Source of the DNA: Brugia malayi
Lineage: Eukaryota > Nematoda > Chromadorea > Rhabditida > Onchocercidae
DNA: 64,000 bases
Assembly (NCBI RefSeq): GCF_000002995.4
Contig: NW_025062478.1
Location: forward strand, 8,532,001-8,596,000
Direction: 5' to 3'
The translations under genes and the position numbers were made by a program. The notes under the pieces were generated by a model, which saw only the letters and a program-made list of their open reading frames with translations, was not told the DNA's origin and made no database searches. Each line of letters opens with the position of its first letter. Position 1 is the first letter of the stretch. Shown piece by piece: positions 25,280-39,500 of the stretch.

Positions 25280-27557
25280 CGGGTAAGTCGTGTAGCTACT
25301 GATCATGCACAGTAGTGAACAGTGTTAAAAAATCTAAGCTTGTAAATCGGTGAATTAGAAATCGGGGTGATATCGAGATATTCATCAATGACTTTTTAAT
25401 AGTTATTATGTGCTCATTTTTGTTCTTTTTCTTTAGTTAGTGAATCACTTTTAGTAAACGCGGCCACATAAAGTCGGTGTCCGCAGATATTCATATCTTT
25501 ATGTTTCTAGTAGCTTCAGCTCCTCATCAGTTAGAATTAAATGACAAGTTCCTTGAAATTGAAGTCTTCTGACTCATTTTTAGACAGGAATCAGTTTGCT
25601 TACACTTCAAAATCTAGCCTTACCAAGTCAAATTGGTTTTCAGAATAGTAGTTTATGTGCATATTTCTACCTTTCAAGTTAAAATTAAAATAGATGACTA
25701 TTTTTTACAGCACTCAACATTACTTCTGTGATAATTGATTCATCAGTTTTGTAGTTTTAGTTTCCATTCTTACTCCAACAATTTAAAAATGTGCTACATT
25801 GATGATGTCATTTTTATAAATGTTTGGTTCTCGTTGTATTTCATGTTTCAAAAAATTATACTGATCTTTTATAACATCATTTATCAACAATAGTATACAA
25901 GTATTCGAGTCAGAAGTTGCAGAAATGATATTTTTTGAACTGATCAGAAACGTCTTCGTTTTTAAAAACTAGAATTTTTATGATAACAATAATATTAAAA
26001 ACGACTACAGGAATCTAAAAAAAAGTGGAATAATTTGTATCACCCTTTTCCTTTTCCCTTTCCCTTTTTTTCTGATTCTTTCCACCGTCGTTTGAAAGCA
26101 AAGCAGAGTTGGTAGGACATCTTGAGACCAGTCTAAAAATCATAAGTAAAATCCTCAAAATTCATTGCTAGTTATTACTGTACGATTTTTTTTTTCGAAC
26201 ACACAGTTTGCTTTAGCAAATGTCTTGTATATGATTTAGAAAAAGCTGTATGGTATTTGTGTCAAGCAAAAGTTAAATCCTTCTCGCTCGCTTCGTTCTT
26301 GTCGTCAGCTATCTGAACCTGTATTGAGTTTGCATATCATCGATAAGGTGGTTTATAATGCAAATTTCATTACGTCTGTTTTGAAAAAGGTAAACGCAAT
26401 TTTTTGTATTAGGTCCTATTTCGGTACGTGCACAAATGCGTTTCCAGTTCTAATTAATTCAAACTTGAGTATATTCTATTCCATAGTACTTCTCGTAAAT
26501 CATAAATTCTGCCCGCTATTTATGGAAGGAAAATGTACTTTAAGGAACTAGAATTTTAATAACAAATAAAGAAATTTCGTCAATTACGATGTACTGTATG
26601 TGAAACAACTCTTTAGACAGTTCAGTCGTTATCATTCTGATTGTGCTCAATAGCTGCTGAAATTGCTGTCAAATAATTTTCTATTGAAATTCACTACAAA
26701 ATGCTACGTATTTTATTGTTCAACTGAAAAAGAATTAAGAGAATTGAAGCGAGAATATCACGTGGAATATTTCTAAAAGACTGAATCAATTCATAATGTA
26801 ATCGAAATCAAGTGTAAACAATTTTTGGAGATGTTATGTCATTACTTAAATTTCCTGAGACATTATTGCATTTTATTGTTATAAAATTTTGCAAACGTAC
26901 ACTACGAGTGAAATTTGACGTTGATGGTTTCATGCTGTTGCGACATATTTAACATTATTTGTTAGTGATAAGTGTCTCCCGATCATTCGTCGTTAATATA
27001 ATGGGACACATAAATTTTAAATTCGATAGAGAGGTTTTTACCTACTCATGATGCTCCGATTTGATTTGACTTTAAGCTGATGCAATAAAAAATAGTCAGT
27101 TCTGTAAATAGTTCTTATTTCGTTTCTTTTACGCACCTAAAAAGATAATTTAAAACTAAAGATATCTTAACGACTACTATGACTGAATAAAAGATGCAGA
27201 CTTTCATGTATATAATATAATTCATATCTTCAAATCCTGTAACTCTAAAACTGAAGTTGCGTAAGCATATCAGAAAGTGGCTATCGATTTGGGCTAGACG
27301 TGCTTATCGTAGTCATCTTACCGATATAGTCTAAAAATCTATCTCCATAATAAGGGTCGATAAAACTTAGAAGGAATGTTACAAACCAGGGTGGCCGGGT
27401 TTTAATTTAGTGTATTGAACTCCAATATTTTTTGGACTTTTTTTTTTTTTTTTTTGGGAGATCAGGCATGCACTCCCTGCTTATCAAGTTGTACTGAGTG
27501 CAAATTAGATGTAAAAAATTAGTTTCATTCCCAGTATTAAGTGGCTCCGACATATTT
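25280..27557. other. intergenic stretch between convergent ABC transporter and PKD genes
   Basis: About 2.3 kb holding both 3' ends, with a pyrimidine-rich run at 26044-26075 and T-runs. One exon-like segment at 26240-26389 is listed separately; otherwise nothing coding is seen. Confidence 0.5.
26240..26389 (+). CDS. orphan exon-like segment, 50 codons
   Basis: Exactly 50 open codons lie between a GATTTAG acceptor and a GTAAAC donor, phase 0 at both ends, with protein-like composition (LNPSRSLRSCRQLSEPVL). No partner exon with supporting homology was found. It may be a 3' extension, an unrecognised gene or chance. Confidence 0.2.
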
Positions 27558-30500
27558 CTACAAATAACTAGGTTTCAGGCCTAGCTCATTCTCATAATTG
27601 ATCCATCGGGCATCATCTGATTCATGCGTTAGAAATCGTCCACCAACTTCTTTTTCCAAAGATCGTAGATCCGACCAAAGTTGATATTTCTGAAAAGCAT
27701 CCATAATAACGAAATTTCATGATTTTTCGGGACAGTAGTTTTTTTTTTTTTTTTTTTTAATTTGTAAATATAGTCGAGAAACTCCAAGCATTTCAAGAAC
27801 CGATAAATATCAGAGGAAGTAAAAAAAAAACAAAAATCGAATAGACAATGTCATTAATGCGCACACCTGCAGCCAATTATGACTTAGCGCTTTAAGCACT
27901 GTTAGTCGCTTGCTCATTTTAACTTGCAGTAAATTATGGACGAAATCGATTGCTACAGCTGTAATTTCGCACCACGGGTTCATCGGGTACATGAAATCGG
28001 CATTCTGGATTTGGTCATTTATGTCCTCATCTTCATTGAATGGAAATGTGCCGGACAAACTAAAAAATATTTCAGCTGGAATGTTGAAATGTAGTGCACA
28101 ACAACAATAAATTTCAAATATGAATGTTGTTAGAATGATAATAGTATCTTTTAAATTATTGTCTTATCTAAACAGAGAGTAAAGTGCAGATGAGTGGAAA
28201 AGATAAATTTTATTCTAATAGAATACAGTACTGCTTTAAAATTATTCATCTTAATAATGGGTTATTTTTTAATTATGGAAGAAGTATTAAGAATTTTTAC
28301 TAATCTCACTTTTAGATCATCTAAAATTTTTAAAGAAGAAAATTCGAAAGTCAAAATTAACCTGACGTAAACGATAACACCAACGGACCACATATCTAAT
28401 GATCGATTAAAGCCTTTATTACACAGCACTTCTGGGGCTTAAAAAATCAGCAGCCAATCAATGAATTTCATATAAAGTGATAAAGTAAAATTAACAATGT
28501 ATTTCATCTTGATCACTGCAAAATGCTAGCAGTCGATATACATAACGGCATCTCAACATTAAAGAGAACAACTATTGCAGAAGTTTTGCGAAAATATTGT
28601 GATAAGCCATCTCAATTGCTTCCACGCTTGATTAGACTTTCAAAAAAGAATAGTTTTTATATGATATATCAATTCACTTGAAATTTACAGCAGAAAATGG
28701 GGATTTTCGAAAATGACAAAAACGAAATGGTTTTTTTCTCAAAAATGAGAAAAATTTATAAAGAAAATAAAAAAAAAATGTTTCGTAGATTTTATTCTGA
28801 CTTACAAATTCTTCCTTCGACAAGTGCCATATAATCAACTCAGTCATATAGGCTGAAGAAAGAACTAACCAAGATAGGCAGGTGTGCCAACAACAGATCG
28901 CCTAAATCCCCGTTCACCAATAATGCGAGCAAAACCGAAGTCACAGAGTTTTATCTAAAATCCAAATAACTGAAAGAAAATGTTGAATTTAGATCGTGGA
29001 CTGAGCATTTTGTATTAACTATTTTCGGTTTCAGTACTATTAAAATTTTGAAGGAATAGAAGGAAATCAGAAAAAAACCTGAAGTATTTAAAAGAAAAAT
29101 ACCGTGAAATATTTTCTTGGAAATGACGGGACAAATAAAATTACGCTGTTATCACTGGAGAATAAAAAAAGAATACCTGAGGGAAATCCGAATCCGAAGT
29201 TAACAAAATATTTTCCGGCTTCAGATCACAATGTACGATATTTAAACTGTGAAGATAACGCAATGCAATGAGTATCTGGAAAAGAATACAAATTTAATTT
29301 ACTAAAATGATTTCCAGAGCTACAGCAGTTCATCCATTCCATCTATATGATTCGATGAATAGTAGAAGTGTAGGATGATAATGAACTTTAATTAGGAACA
29401 AAATGGCTCTACTTAATTATGTTTCTATTCCGTATGTTTAGAACAATGGGATTTGATTGTAGATTTTTGACGCCAAGTAGAACTAAGTAAAAATTAAGTA
29501 AAAAATAAAATTTATTTTCGAGTTCTTTAATTTCATCAAAATTAGGATTGCCCACAATAACAGTGTTTCAGATTTTTTTTTAGAAAATTTGTTATTATGC
29601 GAAGCGGTATAATCGATTTGATTAGAAATTTAAATCTTGTAATCGGTCAACAGAATCAGAAACCGTATTCTTCTTATAATCAACTTTGAGTTGATCAGGA
29701 ATTGAGAGACTTTGACAATCTATACCTGATAAACAAGAAACTGTGTAACCCGTTCGGACAACCTCCCTCTTTCACTACACAAAATCATCTCCAACATATC
29801 ACCCTTAAGCTTTTCCATTACAACGAATATTCGATCTGTAGTTTCCAGCATTTCCTGGAATGCCACTACACCCGGATGTTCAACTTTCTGTAAATTCAGA
29901 ACAGAATTGAATTTTTCTTCATAATTATAGAAAAAATTAAAAAATTTAGGCTTGAAAGATTTCTGTTCTATACACTTAACCAAAATCTTACGCTCAAAAT
30001 ATCAACTTCGGTTCGAAGAGCTGCTTCTTTATTGTTTGGAAATTTCATTTTATTAATCAATTTTACAGCAACATGTCTGCCTGTTTTCCGATGAATTCCT
30101 GGCCAATAAACAAATAAATAAACAACATTCACAGATAAATTTAGTGAAATATGAAAATTTTTCGAACAATTCATTAAATGTTTCCAAAACTTGACAGTTT
30201 TCACTTTAAATTCTGAAAATTTCTTCAAATATTCTTCAAACGGAATTTCTGCGATCGAGTTTAGATCACATAATCTTACAATTTCACACTTATAAACTTG
30301 AAAATTTATGTTATGTATCAATGAATTTTGGCTAATTTTTACTCTGTTTGTTAGCAATCAGTTTATTAATGCTTTTTTAATGGAAATTGTGAGTAAATAT
30401 GCAATTGAAACCTGATATATTTTACAATAATTTCTTAATTTAAAGAACTTCACTAAGTTTCTGGAAATTTGGAAAATAATGCTTTAAATCAATAATAACA

Positions 30501-33500
30501 CATACGCACCTCGACTACTTAAATACGTAGTCCACTAAACAGTCTACATATACATTTCCTTGAATTCCTCACAGAAGAATACTTGAATTTTAATATTAAA
30601 TGAAGTTTTATACGTGTAATGAATGAGTTTAAATTAAGGAAAAATTCTGATAATTTTAAAATAGACCTCCATATACAGTACCAAATTGTCCAGAACCAAG
30701 GACTTCATCAATGAAAATTTGATAACGTTGTGAAAAATCTTGCTCATCCCGTAGTTGTATACCTAATTGACCCATTTCATCTAAATATAAGAGTGATAAA
30801 GTTAGAAAGCAATTTCAAATAAAAAAATGTTATCAATCTCAAATGAAAAATGCAGCACGAAATTTAAATTCAGTTAGCTCATAAGCCATCTGTATAGATT
30901 ATGGCGGCGAAAAATTTTATTTAATGGAATGTAAAGTGAAGCTTAATATAATTTTGAAGAAATGCCTTCAGCAGAATTGTTGAATTGTATATTTTTGGAC
31001 TGTCGCTGCTGACCACTGTCCATGCTTCCAGGCTTGTGTACACTAACTGCACTTTTTTGTGGTGTAATCGGCATCAAGGCTTGTTTAATAGCTGCTGCCC
31101 AAGCCACCAATACATCGGTACCTTCGCAACAAGTATTCTTGGTTGGATCGCCAGCTAAGACATAATTGATGATTTAATGTGCCATCTGCATAGTGAAATA
31201 GAAAACAGTGATTTCCGTTAGTAAATACCTTCGCTTTGTTACGTAACATAAATTACATTTTGGTAAATTAAAAAAACTCAAACCACTAATTTACACTCCC
31301 TTTAATTTTTTTTTTTAAAGCAGAAGTGTGTATTGCTTCGAGATATAGCTCCATTCCTAACAAATTGTTATATTTTGGAATTAAAGTCGATTTTTAAGTT
31401 TAAAAATTATTTGAAAATACATGATGCGTTGGTCTGGTAAACAGAAAATGAGAACGAGTTCTAGCCTATGAAAAATCCTCAGTTTGGAGGATTAAATTTG
31501 CCCAAAAATTATATCTGTATTTTGTCTTTACTCTCAAATAAAAACTTACCTTTTATTTTCTACAACCTTAAATTTGATTCTAAGTGTTTACATAGCTGAG
31601 GAATAGATTGGAAAGTGGTATTAATTAAAATTTCATGATGGCTCAAAAATTACTGTACATTGAATAACTTAGGTTGATTTCTCGTCAAAACGGTAGTTTT
31701 ATTTATCACAATGATCTTAAATTGCTGAAGTCCACTTACTCATTTCAATTTCATAAAAACTGGCTATGATATAGCATTGAACATCTTTTGAGCAATGTTA
31801 TTTCAGTTATCAGCTGTATTGGTATAGAACAATTTTTTTATTCACAGAAATATTATTGTTAGATATGGGCAAATCAACTAATTATTAACTTATTAGAAAA
31901 AATATTCTTTTAACCGATCTCTCGAGATGCACGCTGTAAAGCGACCGGGAACAAAATAATTGAAAACATGAAATTCTCAAATGCTTCATCCTTTTGTATC
32001 AATATCATCAAGCTTATCGACAGATTGCTACGTTTTTGTGCTGCGATAATAATATATAACAGAATTAATTTGTAGAATAGGAAAATTAAAGAATCATAGG
32101 TTGAAATTCTAACTTTGCTTAAATTTAAAGTATAAAAATAACTTTGCATTTTTTTTAAAAGAAGCAAATTTTCGAAGTATTGAGATCAAAGTTTAAGCTT
32201 CCTAAATTATTCAGCATATGCCATCTTTGAAAAAGAGTAATTGTAATGTATTTGGAAATATAAGGAAGTATACGGAAACGGAAATAGCCATAAGTAACGC
32301 TACCAGTCTGTTTGTATTGTGGTAACAAGCGCTGCATATTTGTGTTATCGACAGGTTTCATCCGACGACATCTCAGGTGAACTCGTGGAATATCGGTGCA
32401 ACTAGACCATAAGAATTTATCATTAAATTGTCGATGGTTATATGATGACGGGGGTAATGTACCAGTATTGATGCTACAACTACTAGTATCAGTAGTTGTG
32501 ACACTCCCTGTGCTATATTCTTGAATAGACCTTTGCACACCTGCAAGGTATCGTAACGCCGGTGTAAAATGGATCAGCGGATAGTACATTGGTCTGTTCT
32601 ATCATGGCACCACAACATTAACATATTCATAGCCACGACAATAACCTTCAAATAGTGACATTTTTTAATAAGTATATCTCGCAACAAAGCAACTATACCC
32701 GCGAAAAGTTTATGATAAGAAAAACAAAAGGAAAAAAAAGTGCAATGGAAGAAAGTAAAAAAATAAAAATATTGCTTCCAAAAAGGATCAAAATAAAGTA
32801 AAAGTCAAAAGTGTTTGCATATGAAAGTTTCATTTTGTTATATCTAATATGTAGAGATAGAAAGAAATTTTTAAACCACACTTGCTAAAAAATGAAAATG
32901 ACACTGTTTGTAATGAAGAGAGGCAGTTTGTAAATGAGATATATCTCTTCTCGATAGTCAAAAATAAAATCTAACTTAGATAAATTTCTGTTACAATCCA
33001 GAAAATCATTCTAAAACCACAAAAATTGGATTTGTTAATCTACAAAAAATGATACAAAATCTTTACCTTTGAAAAATAATTGGTTTAGAAAAGCGATAAC
33101 TGAAAATATTTTAGAAAAAATCAGAGCACTGAAGAGGAATGTATACTATGAACGCATACATCTCACGACCGTGCAAAAAGATGAGATGAAAATGATAGAT
33201 TTTAAATGAATGGGAGGGATATTGCCTCTCCTTATAGCCATCAATTTAATTTTAATTGAAAGAAAGAGTGATATACCAGTAAGTCATCGAAAGTCTAACT
33301 ATAGCAAAAAGCTATTAATTTAGATTTTAGGCCCAATAAAATTGATCAGTTAAGTAAATAAAAGTGGAATTTTTTCCTAAAATTACAATTCCTAATATAA
33401 AAGCACATGTTTTTCTTACAAGGTGATAACTTAATAGAGTAAGAGTGATAAAGGCGGTAGTTTTTAAAATTGAATGTGCCACACATTTGCTTTTTTTCTC

Positions 33501-36500
33501 ACTTCAACTATCCCATATTACTGTGAACGAAAACCTTATATTTCTTCACATCTGAAATGATAACACTTGTAATTTCAAGGCAAAAGTAAAATTTATGATC
33601 AACAATACTTCGCTAGATGAATTCATTTGAAAAACAAATAAGAAATAATCTCATGCAGTTTATGTCGTTTTCACTTGTAAATAAAAAGAATTGGAAAAAT
33701 TTCTTTCAAATATCCTTTTTTAAAATAATAATGGAAAGGATAGAATTTTAGCCGATGCAAATATCATGCGGTATGAGCTTTAATTTATCAACTACACTAG
33801 AGATCACATTAACGAGAAGCTATACTATTTCATGTGCTTGCAAGCTAACACATAAATATTTATAAATGAATCTTAATCTGCAACTTTGAATTAAAATTAA
33901 AAGTTTGATGATGGATGATAAACAAACCCTGTTGGTTAGTGGAAACGAAAGAAACAGAGGAAATACGATTGATCTTACTATGAAATACATTTAGCACATG
34001 CGAATTCAATATCACAAACAGATAAGCTTAATTACTTAATAAAAACAAAGTTTGAAGGTTTCGATTCGAATTTACCCGTATTTATCTATTCAAAATTATT
34101 CAGTTCAAAATTATAAATAACTAAATTAGATAGACTGAAGTATAGCAGCAATTCTCGAAGTTCCAGATTTAAATGATCTGGGAAAAATATTTTGAAAAAT
34201 ATCATTTTCCAATATGTTCAATTTTCATCAATGAAACTTCAAAAAAAAAAAACATTTGATTAAACATGAACGTAATTTGAAGAAAAAAATAAAAGTCATC
34301 CAGCGAGGAGTGTAAATTCAATGGAAATGAAAAGCAAATATAGTAAGGTCAATGATGACGTTGACACCTGTTATATCAGATGAATGTGACGGATCTTCGG
34401 TCCGTAGTACGGTCAGTACTATTCAACGGACTATCATTAATCAAATTTTGAATGTAATATTCAAAAACCACTAAATAGATTTTTTAAGCAAAAAGAAAAA
34501 AAGAAAACTATCGTCTCTCTCTCTCCCTCTTCCTCTCCCTATAGCTCTTTGCTTTCATTTCCACTAGAATATTACTTATTACAATCTCAAGTACTTATTC
34601 TTCCCAAACAAGAGAATAAGCATGTCGAATCTTTTTTCTCGTTCTTTGCCATTTTCAATCATTGATCAGTAATTCCTCAATAGATTTATATTTTTTTGTT
34701 ATATATTAATCAATTGTAAAAGCATTCATAGATATTTTAGATAAACATTTTGTGAAGCAAAGGAAACTATCATAGATTTTATAACTTCAAAATTTCATGC
34801 AATTTTAAAAGTTAATTTAAGCGAAAATTAGAAAAAAACCATAATAGCAATTGCTGCTGTAAATTTTCATTCAAAACGTTTTATTTTTTATTTTTACTGC
34901 AAAATCATTGAGAACAATAAATATTTGAATCAGAATTAATCATAAACCAAAAAGTGACATTATAAAATTTCTGTGCCTAATATAACAAACAATATTGTAA
35001 CAAGGATTAGTTTGCAATTGATATGATGTCACAAATCTAGGACAGTCCTTAATTTTGATATAGGTAAAATTTTAATATATTCATTTGCAACTCTTCTAAA
35101 GCATAATAGTTTCATATTTCTTACACCATTTTGATTATATGTAGATTTTGATTCCTAAATTGTGAATTTTTATTGTTCTGATCTATTTCTATCTACCACT
35201 TTGTCTAATCTATCTTTCTATTACTATAATCAGCAATTGATTACACTATCAGTTAATCTGAACCATGCAGGTAACTGAACTTTAAGTCATAAAGGTACTG
35301 AAAGTTGACAGATCATTCATCCATATAATTTCCAGACAATTATGCAGAAACTATTGAACTAAAAAATGTATGTGCAAACATTTTGTGCTTTCAGTTTCTC
35401 TTCCACAGAGATAATTATTCTGGATATAGCAGAGATTATTTCACTCTAAGCATAACAAGTTCTAGAAAAGAGTGCTGAAGATTAGCAGTCATTGAAAAAG
35501 ACCTTTTCGCAATAAATAACACACCTGTTAAGAAAATACAAAGTATTGAGGAATGACCGATCAAATGATAAAAACTGATAAATATTGGAAAAGTAGAACA
35601 ATAAAATTTTCGTTAATTTAATTAATCAGATGAAAGGGAATGAAAGAGATACAGAGAGAGAAAAGGTAGATAAAGGCACAAATGATAATTTAATAATTCA
35701 GTTTTTTAAAAACACTCTTTAATTTAGAAATATAGGTTTTTCTTCTAGTGATGGGATAAAAAACTCAATATATTATTAACCAAATAATTTCGCACCAAAT
35801 TTCTAAATCCGAATGATCGCAAAAAAAAAAAGAACAAAAGTGGATCATGCAGTAAAATTCAACTACTATTCATTTATTAAATGACCAAAGTTTGATTCAG
35901 AATTAAAAAAGGCCACCTGCTAATGAAGTAATGGTTATTTCTTTTACTTAGGAAGGTATCTAAAGAATCGGCAGTAAAGGTTAATAAAATTGTTGATTAC
36001 TGTTATTGGAAGAAATTAAGGAAGATTTTAATACTTTGTAATTATGATTACATATGCTTCCCTCTCGATTTTTATGATAACAAAGCTGTCCTGAAGTCAT
36101 TTCCTTTTTTCCGGTAATTCATACGAAATAGCAGTCCATAAGGAAGCTCACATTACCATTTTATTCCGTAATCTAATGAATAAACTAGCTATCAACAAGT
36201 ATATTTCTCTTTGCATTGGTTCTTAAGGAAAATAAAAACAAAATAGTAAAAAAACTATGGAGTTTATATTTATAACTAAAATAGTTTTGATGAAAAATTT
36301 TATCAATAGCCAAAAATTTAAATCACAAAAAATTGAAATAGTAGGAAAATTTAAAAATCTTGAAACTACTATGGACGGAATTTACAAAGGCACTGATAAA
36401 TATATTTAAAGAAAATTAACTGAATTCATTCTCCATTCATTCCTTTTCACTTTAAGATAGATTTAACTGATCTTAATATCTGATTCCTTTATTCCTTAGT

Positions 36501-39500
36501 TCCAATTTTTTTTTTTCAAATTTTGTAAAATGCATTAAATTTTAACACTAAGATAGGCCACATTATTGAATTATAATATGATTTTTGGGGAATATTGAAG
36601 AAATTGAAATGAAAACATTCAACAATACTGAAAGAAAAAATTGTCTGAAAAATGATGAATCATCGGTAGAAAAAGTATGTGAAAGCCAAATAATTTGGAC
36701 CATTTGCTGAAAAAGAGAGATCCAAAAAGAGTAACAAATGAACGATAAATGAAAAATGTACTAAACGATCCATTACATTTGTGTTGTAGAGCGGAAATTG
36801 ACAGATATGCTTTTTTCATATCGAAATGAATGAATTGAGGGGATCAACTTTTAAAAGATTTAGGAATGAACTCTTTTAGCTCTCGCTAAACAATCTCATT
36901 ATCATAAGTCAAAATAATAATAAAATAACAAATTTCAAACTTCTTTAAATGAATTTAAATGTTACAAATCTAAATCGTCACTTAGTTATGTGGTGATATG
37001 AAAATTAAAAAAGAAATTTCATGCAATTAGGAAATCTTTTGTTATAAGAAAGAAATTTCGAATGAATTCAAATAAAAGTGATTCTTACGACTTTTAAAAG
37101 TGCTTTCACTATTTTCTATTAGTGTTTAAATAAATGATTATTTATATAAACGGAATTTGATGGAAAAGATTAAATGGTTCAGCAGTACAACGTAGCGCAT
37201 TTAAAGAAGCAGCGGTTTTTTTACAAATATTTTGGTCTTTTAGTTATGACAAAAAAGGGAAAAAGGCGTCATTTTTGATTTGACCTACATACAGCAAGAA
37301 TGCTTCATCAAACATTCTTTACAAAAATGAAAAGTCAGAAAAAAGTTTGGAAAAAAGAGCTAAAATGAAAGGAAGCAGAGAAAGAGCGATGCAAAAGAAT
37401 GTCAAATGGTTATGTCAGATGATAATCGGAAGTGTTAATAGAAAGAAATTGAATTAAACAATCCCCATTTTCGAATTTATTAATCATGAATCACATGCAC
37501 AATTCTTTTGAATTCGGTAGATGTAACATCGACGACGTTAAGGTAATAGCAATAGGAACGTCAATGTCATTTCATATGAATATTTCTAACTGCCAAAGTT
37601 TATAGTATTCTTTGTTCTGTACAATAATAGATAGCATTAAGAGCCGAATTCAGCATTTATACCACTGGGCTATACTACCCGACATATCACGGAATTTCCC
37701 TCATATTATTGCTTTCTAACTTTCACAATACTGAGTATACTATATTCCTTGGTTTAAATCGACTACAAAATAACAAAAATATGTGAAGGCAAGATGACCA
37801 GAGTAGTCAGTAAGAGTTGCATGGTTTTATTAAAAGTAATCTTTGTACCTGCACCAATATTTAAGAAGTAGAAATGCCTTAAAGAACATAACTTTTGTTT
37901 GATTTATAACATTATTTATAAGAATTTTTGTCATGAAAAAACTTCGAATCAATGACTAGAATAACTTTATGAGAATTAATGGTATAATAATTTCTCCCGT
38001 TGTACCATTTCCATAATTTGAAAAGCTAAATCAGAAAATATATTATCAGCAATAAAGCTCACTTCATTTCACTCAATTCATAAGTTATTAGTGTGGAAAA
38101 AGTTGGAAATTGAAGAAATTGTATATAAAGACACATTACCATATGGAATAAAGCAAGAATGTATCATAAAAAATTCTTTGTATAAATAAAAAGTGAGAGA
38201 AAATTTTGGAAAAAACGCTGAAATGAAAGAAAGATATCTAATCAGAAAAGTAATCTTTGATTCACTAAATATGTAATGGAATATAAATCTTTTCTCAATG
38301 TAGATACTATAGAACAATTCCTTCCAGTTCATTTTCTGATATCTAATATGAAATAAGGGGAAGGTTAAAGTCACATGTCACAGTTTTATCGAATTAAGTC
38401 ATTTGATACTAGTAAAATAATATAATCCATTAAAACATTTCAGGAATGAAACAATTAAAAAAAATTGTAGAAGGTATTATACCCTCTATATTTAATCATT
38501 AACTCATGGAAATGATGAAGTAAGCTTTAAACCATCTATTACTATCACTCATCTTTTATTTCAAAAACATTTCAAATAAATAAAAACAAGTCATATAGAA
38601 AAAGGATTCAAAAAAAAAAAAAAAGAAAAAAAATGGTGTTCGTCCTTATTTGGCATTTATTTTGCTTGTAACAAGAACCGAAGAAAATTTGAAAAAAAAT
38701 TTTCGAGTTTCAAAAAATTAATTTCCAAAGTGGTAAGAAAATAATATGTAAAAAACAAAATTTATACATTAGCCAGAAAAAAATTAAAAAATGTACGTGT
38801 AAGAAGCGAGGAAAAAACTTCGCAGAGAAAATTAAATCAATGAGATATTTTGGTTATCATTGATAATGAGAAAAAAAAATGTAAAAAAATAATTGTGAGT
38901 TGACCTTATTCAGAAATTGAACTTCTGGAAAGACTTAAAAATAAGAAATTTTATGAAATTTCTTTAAATTTCTCCAAAATTTTCTTCTTATTTTCTCAAA
39001 TTAAAAAACAAAATTTAAATAGGTCTGCACAAAATTCTATTTTTCATTGATTCACAATATTAAAAGTAATATTAATGCTTAAGAAATTGACTAACTCATG
39101 TAGTATGCAAATTTTCGAGTTCGAATCTCCAGAAAATGAGCTGTACTTTCAAGACTTTGATCCGGAGTGTACTTCACATCCAATATTTCACTTAGCGGAA
39201 TTTCCTACAATTTCTCAAAATTGTCCAAAATATGTTTTATTAAATAAGCCTGACAAGTTATATGATTCAAAAACCAGAAATTTTATTAAATTTCTTTAAA
39301 ACATTAAGCCAAAATTTTCTTCCGATTTTCTGGAATTAAAAAATAAAATTCAAACTATTAACTTTATAAAACCTCGTCGATGAATCGTCTTTGTAAAGAA
39401 TGATTTCTTTTGTATCTAAACGCCAGTAATGCTTTTTACGCTGCAACAGAAACGTTTAAGAAAAATAATAATTCATGGAATTTAGGTAAATAAGTAAGAT

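Noticed and set aside
37640..37690. tRNA-like A box on the minus strand (GTATAGCCCAGTGGTATAA)
   Set aside because: No B box (GGTTCGANTCC) at the right distance and no cloverleaf arms, so at most a degenerate tRNA- or SINE-derived fragment.
39115..39135. B-box-like GAGTTCGAATCTC
   Set aside because: It lies inside PKD exon 12 (IRTRKFAYY coding) with no tRNA structure around it.
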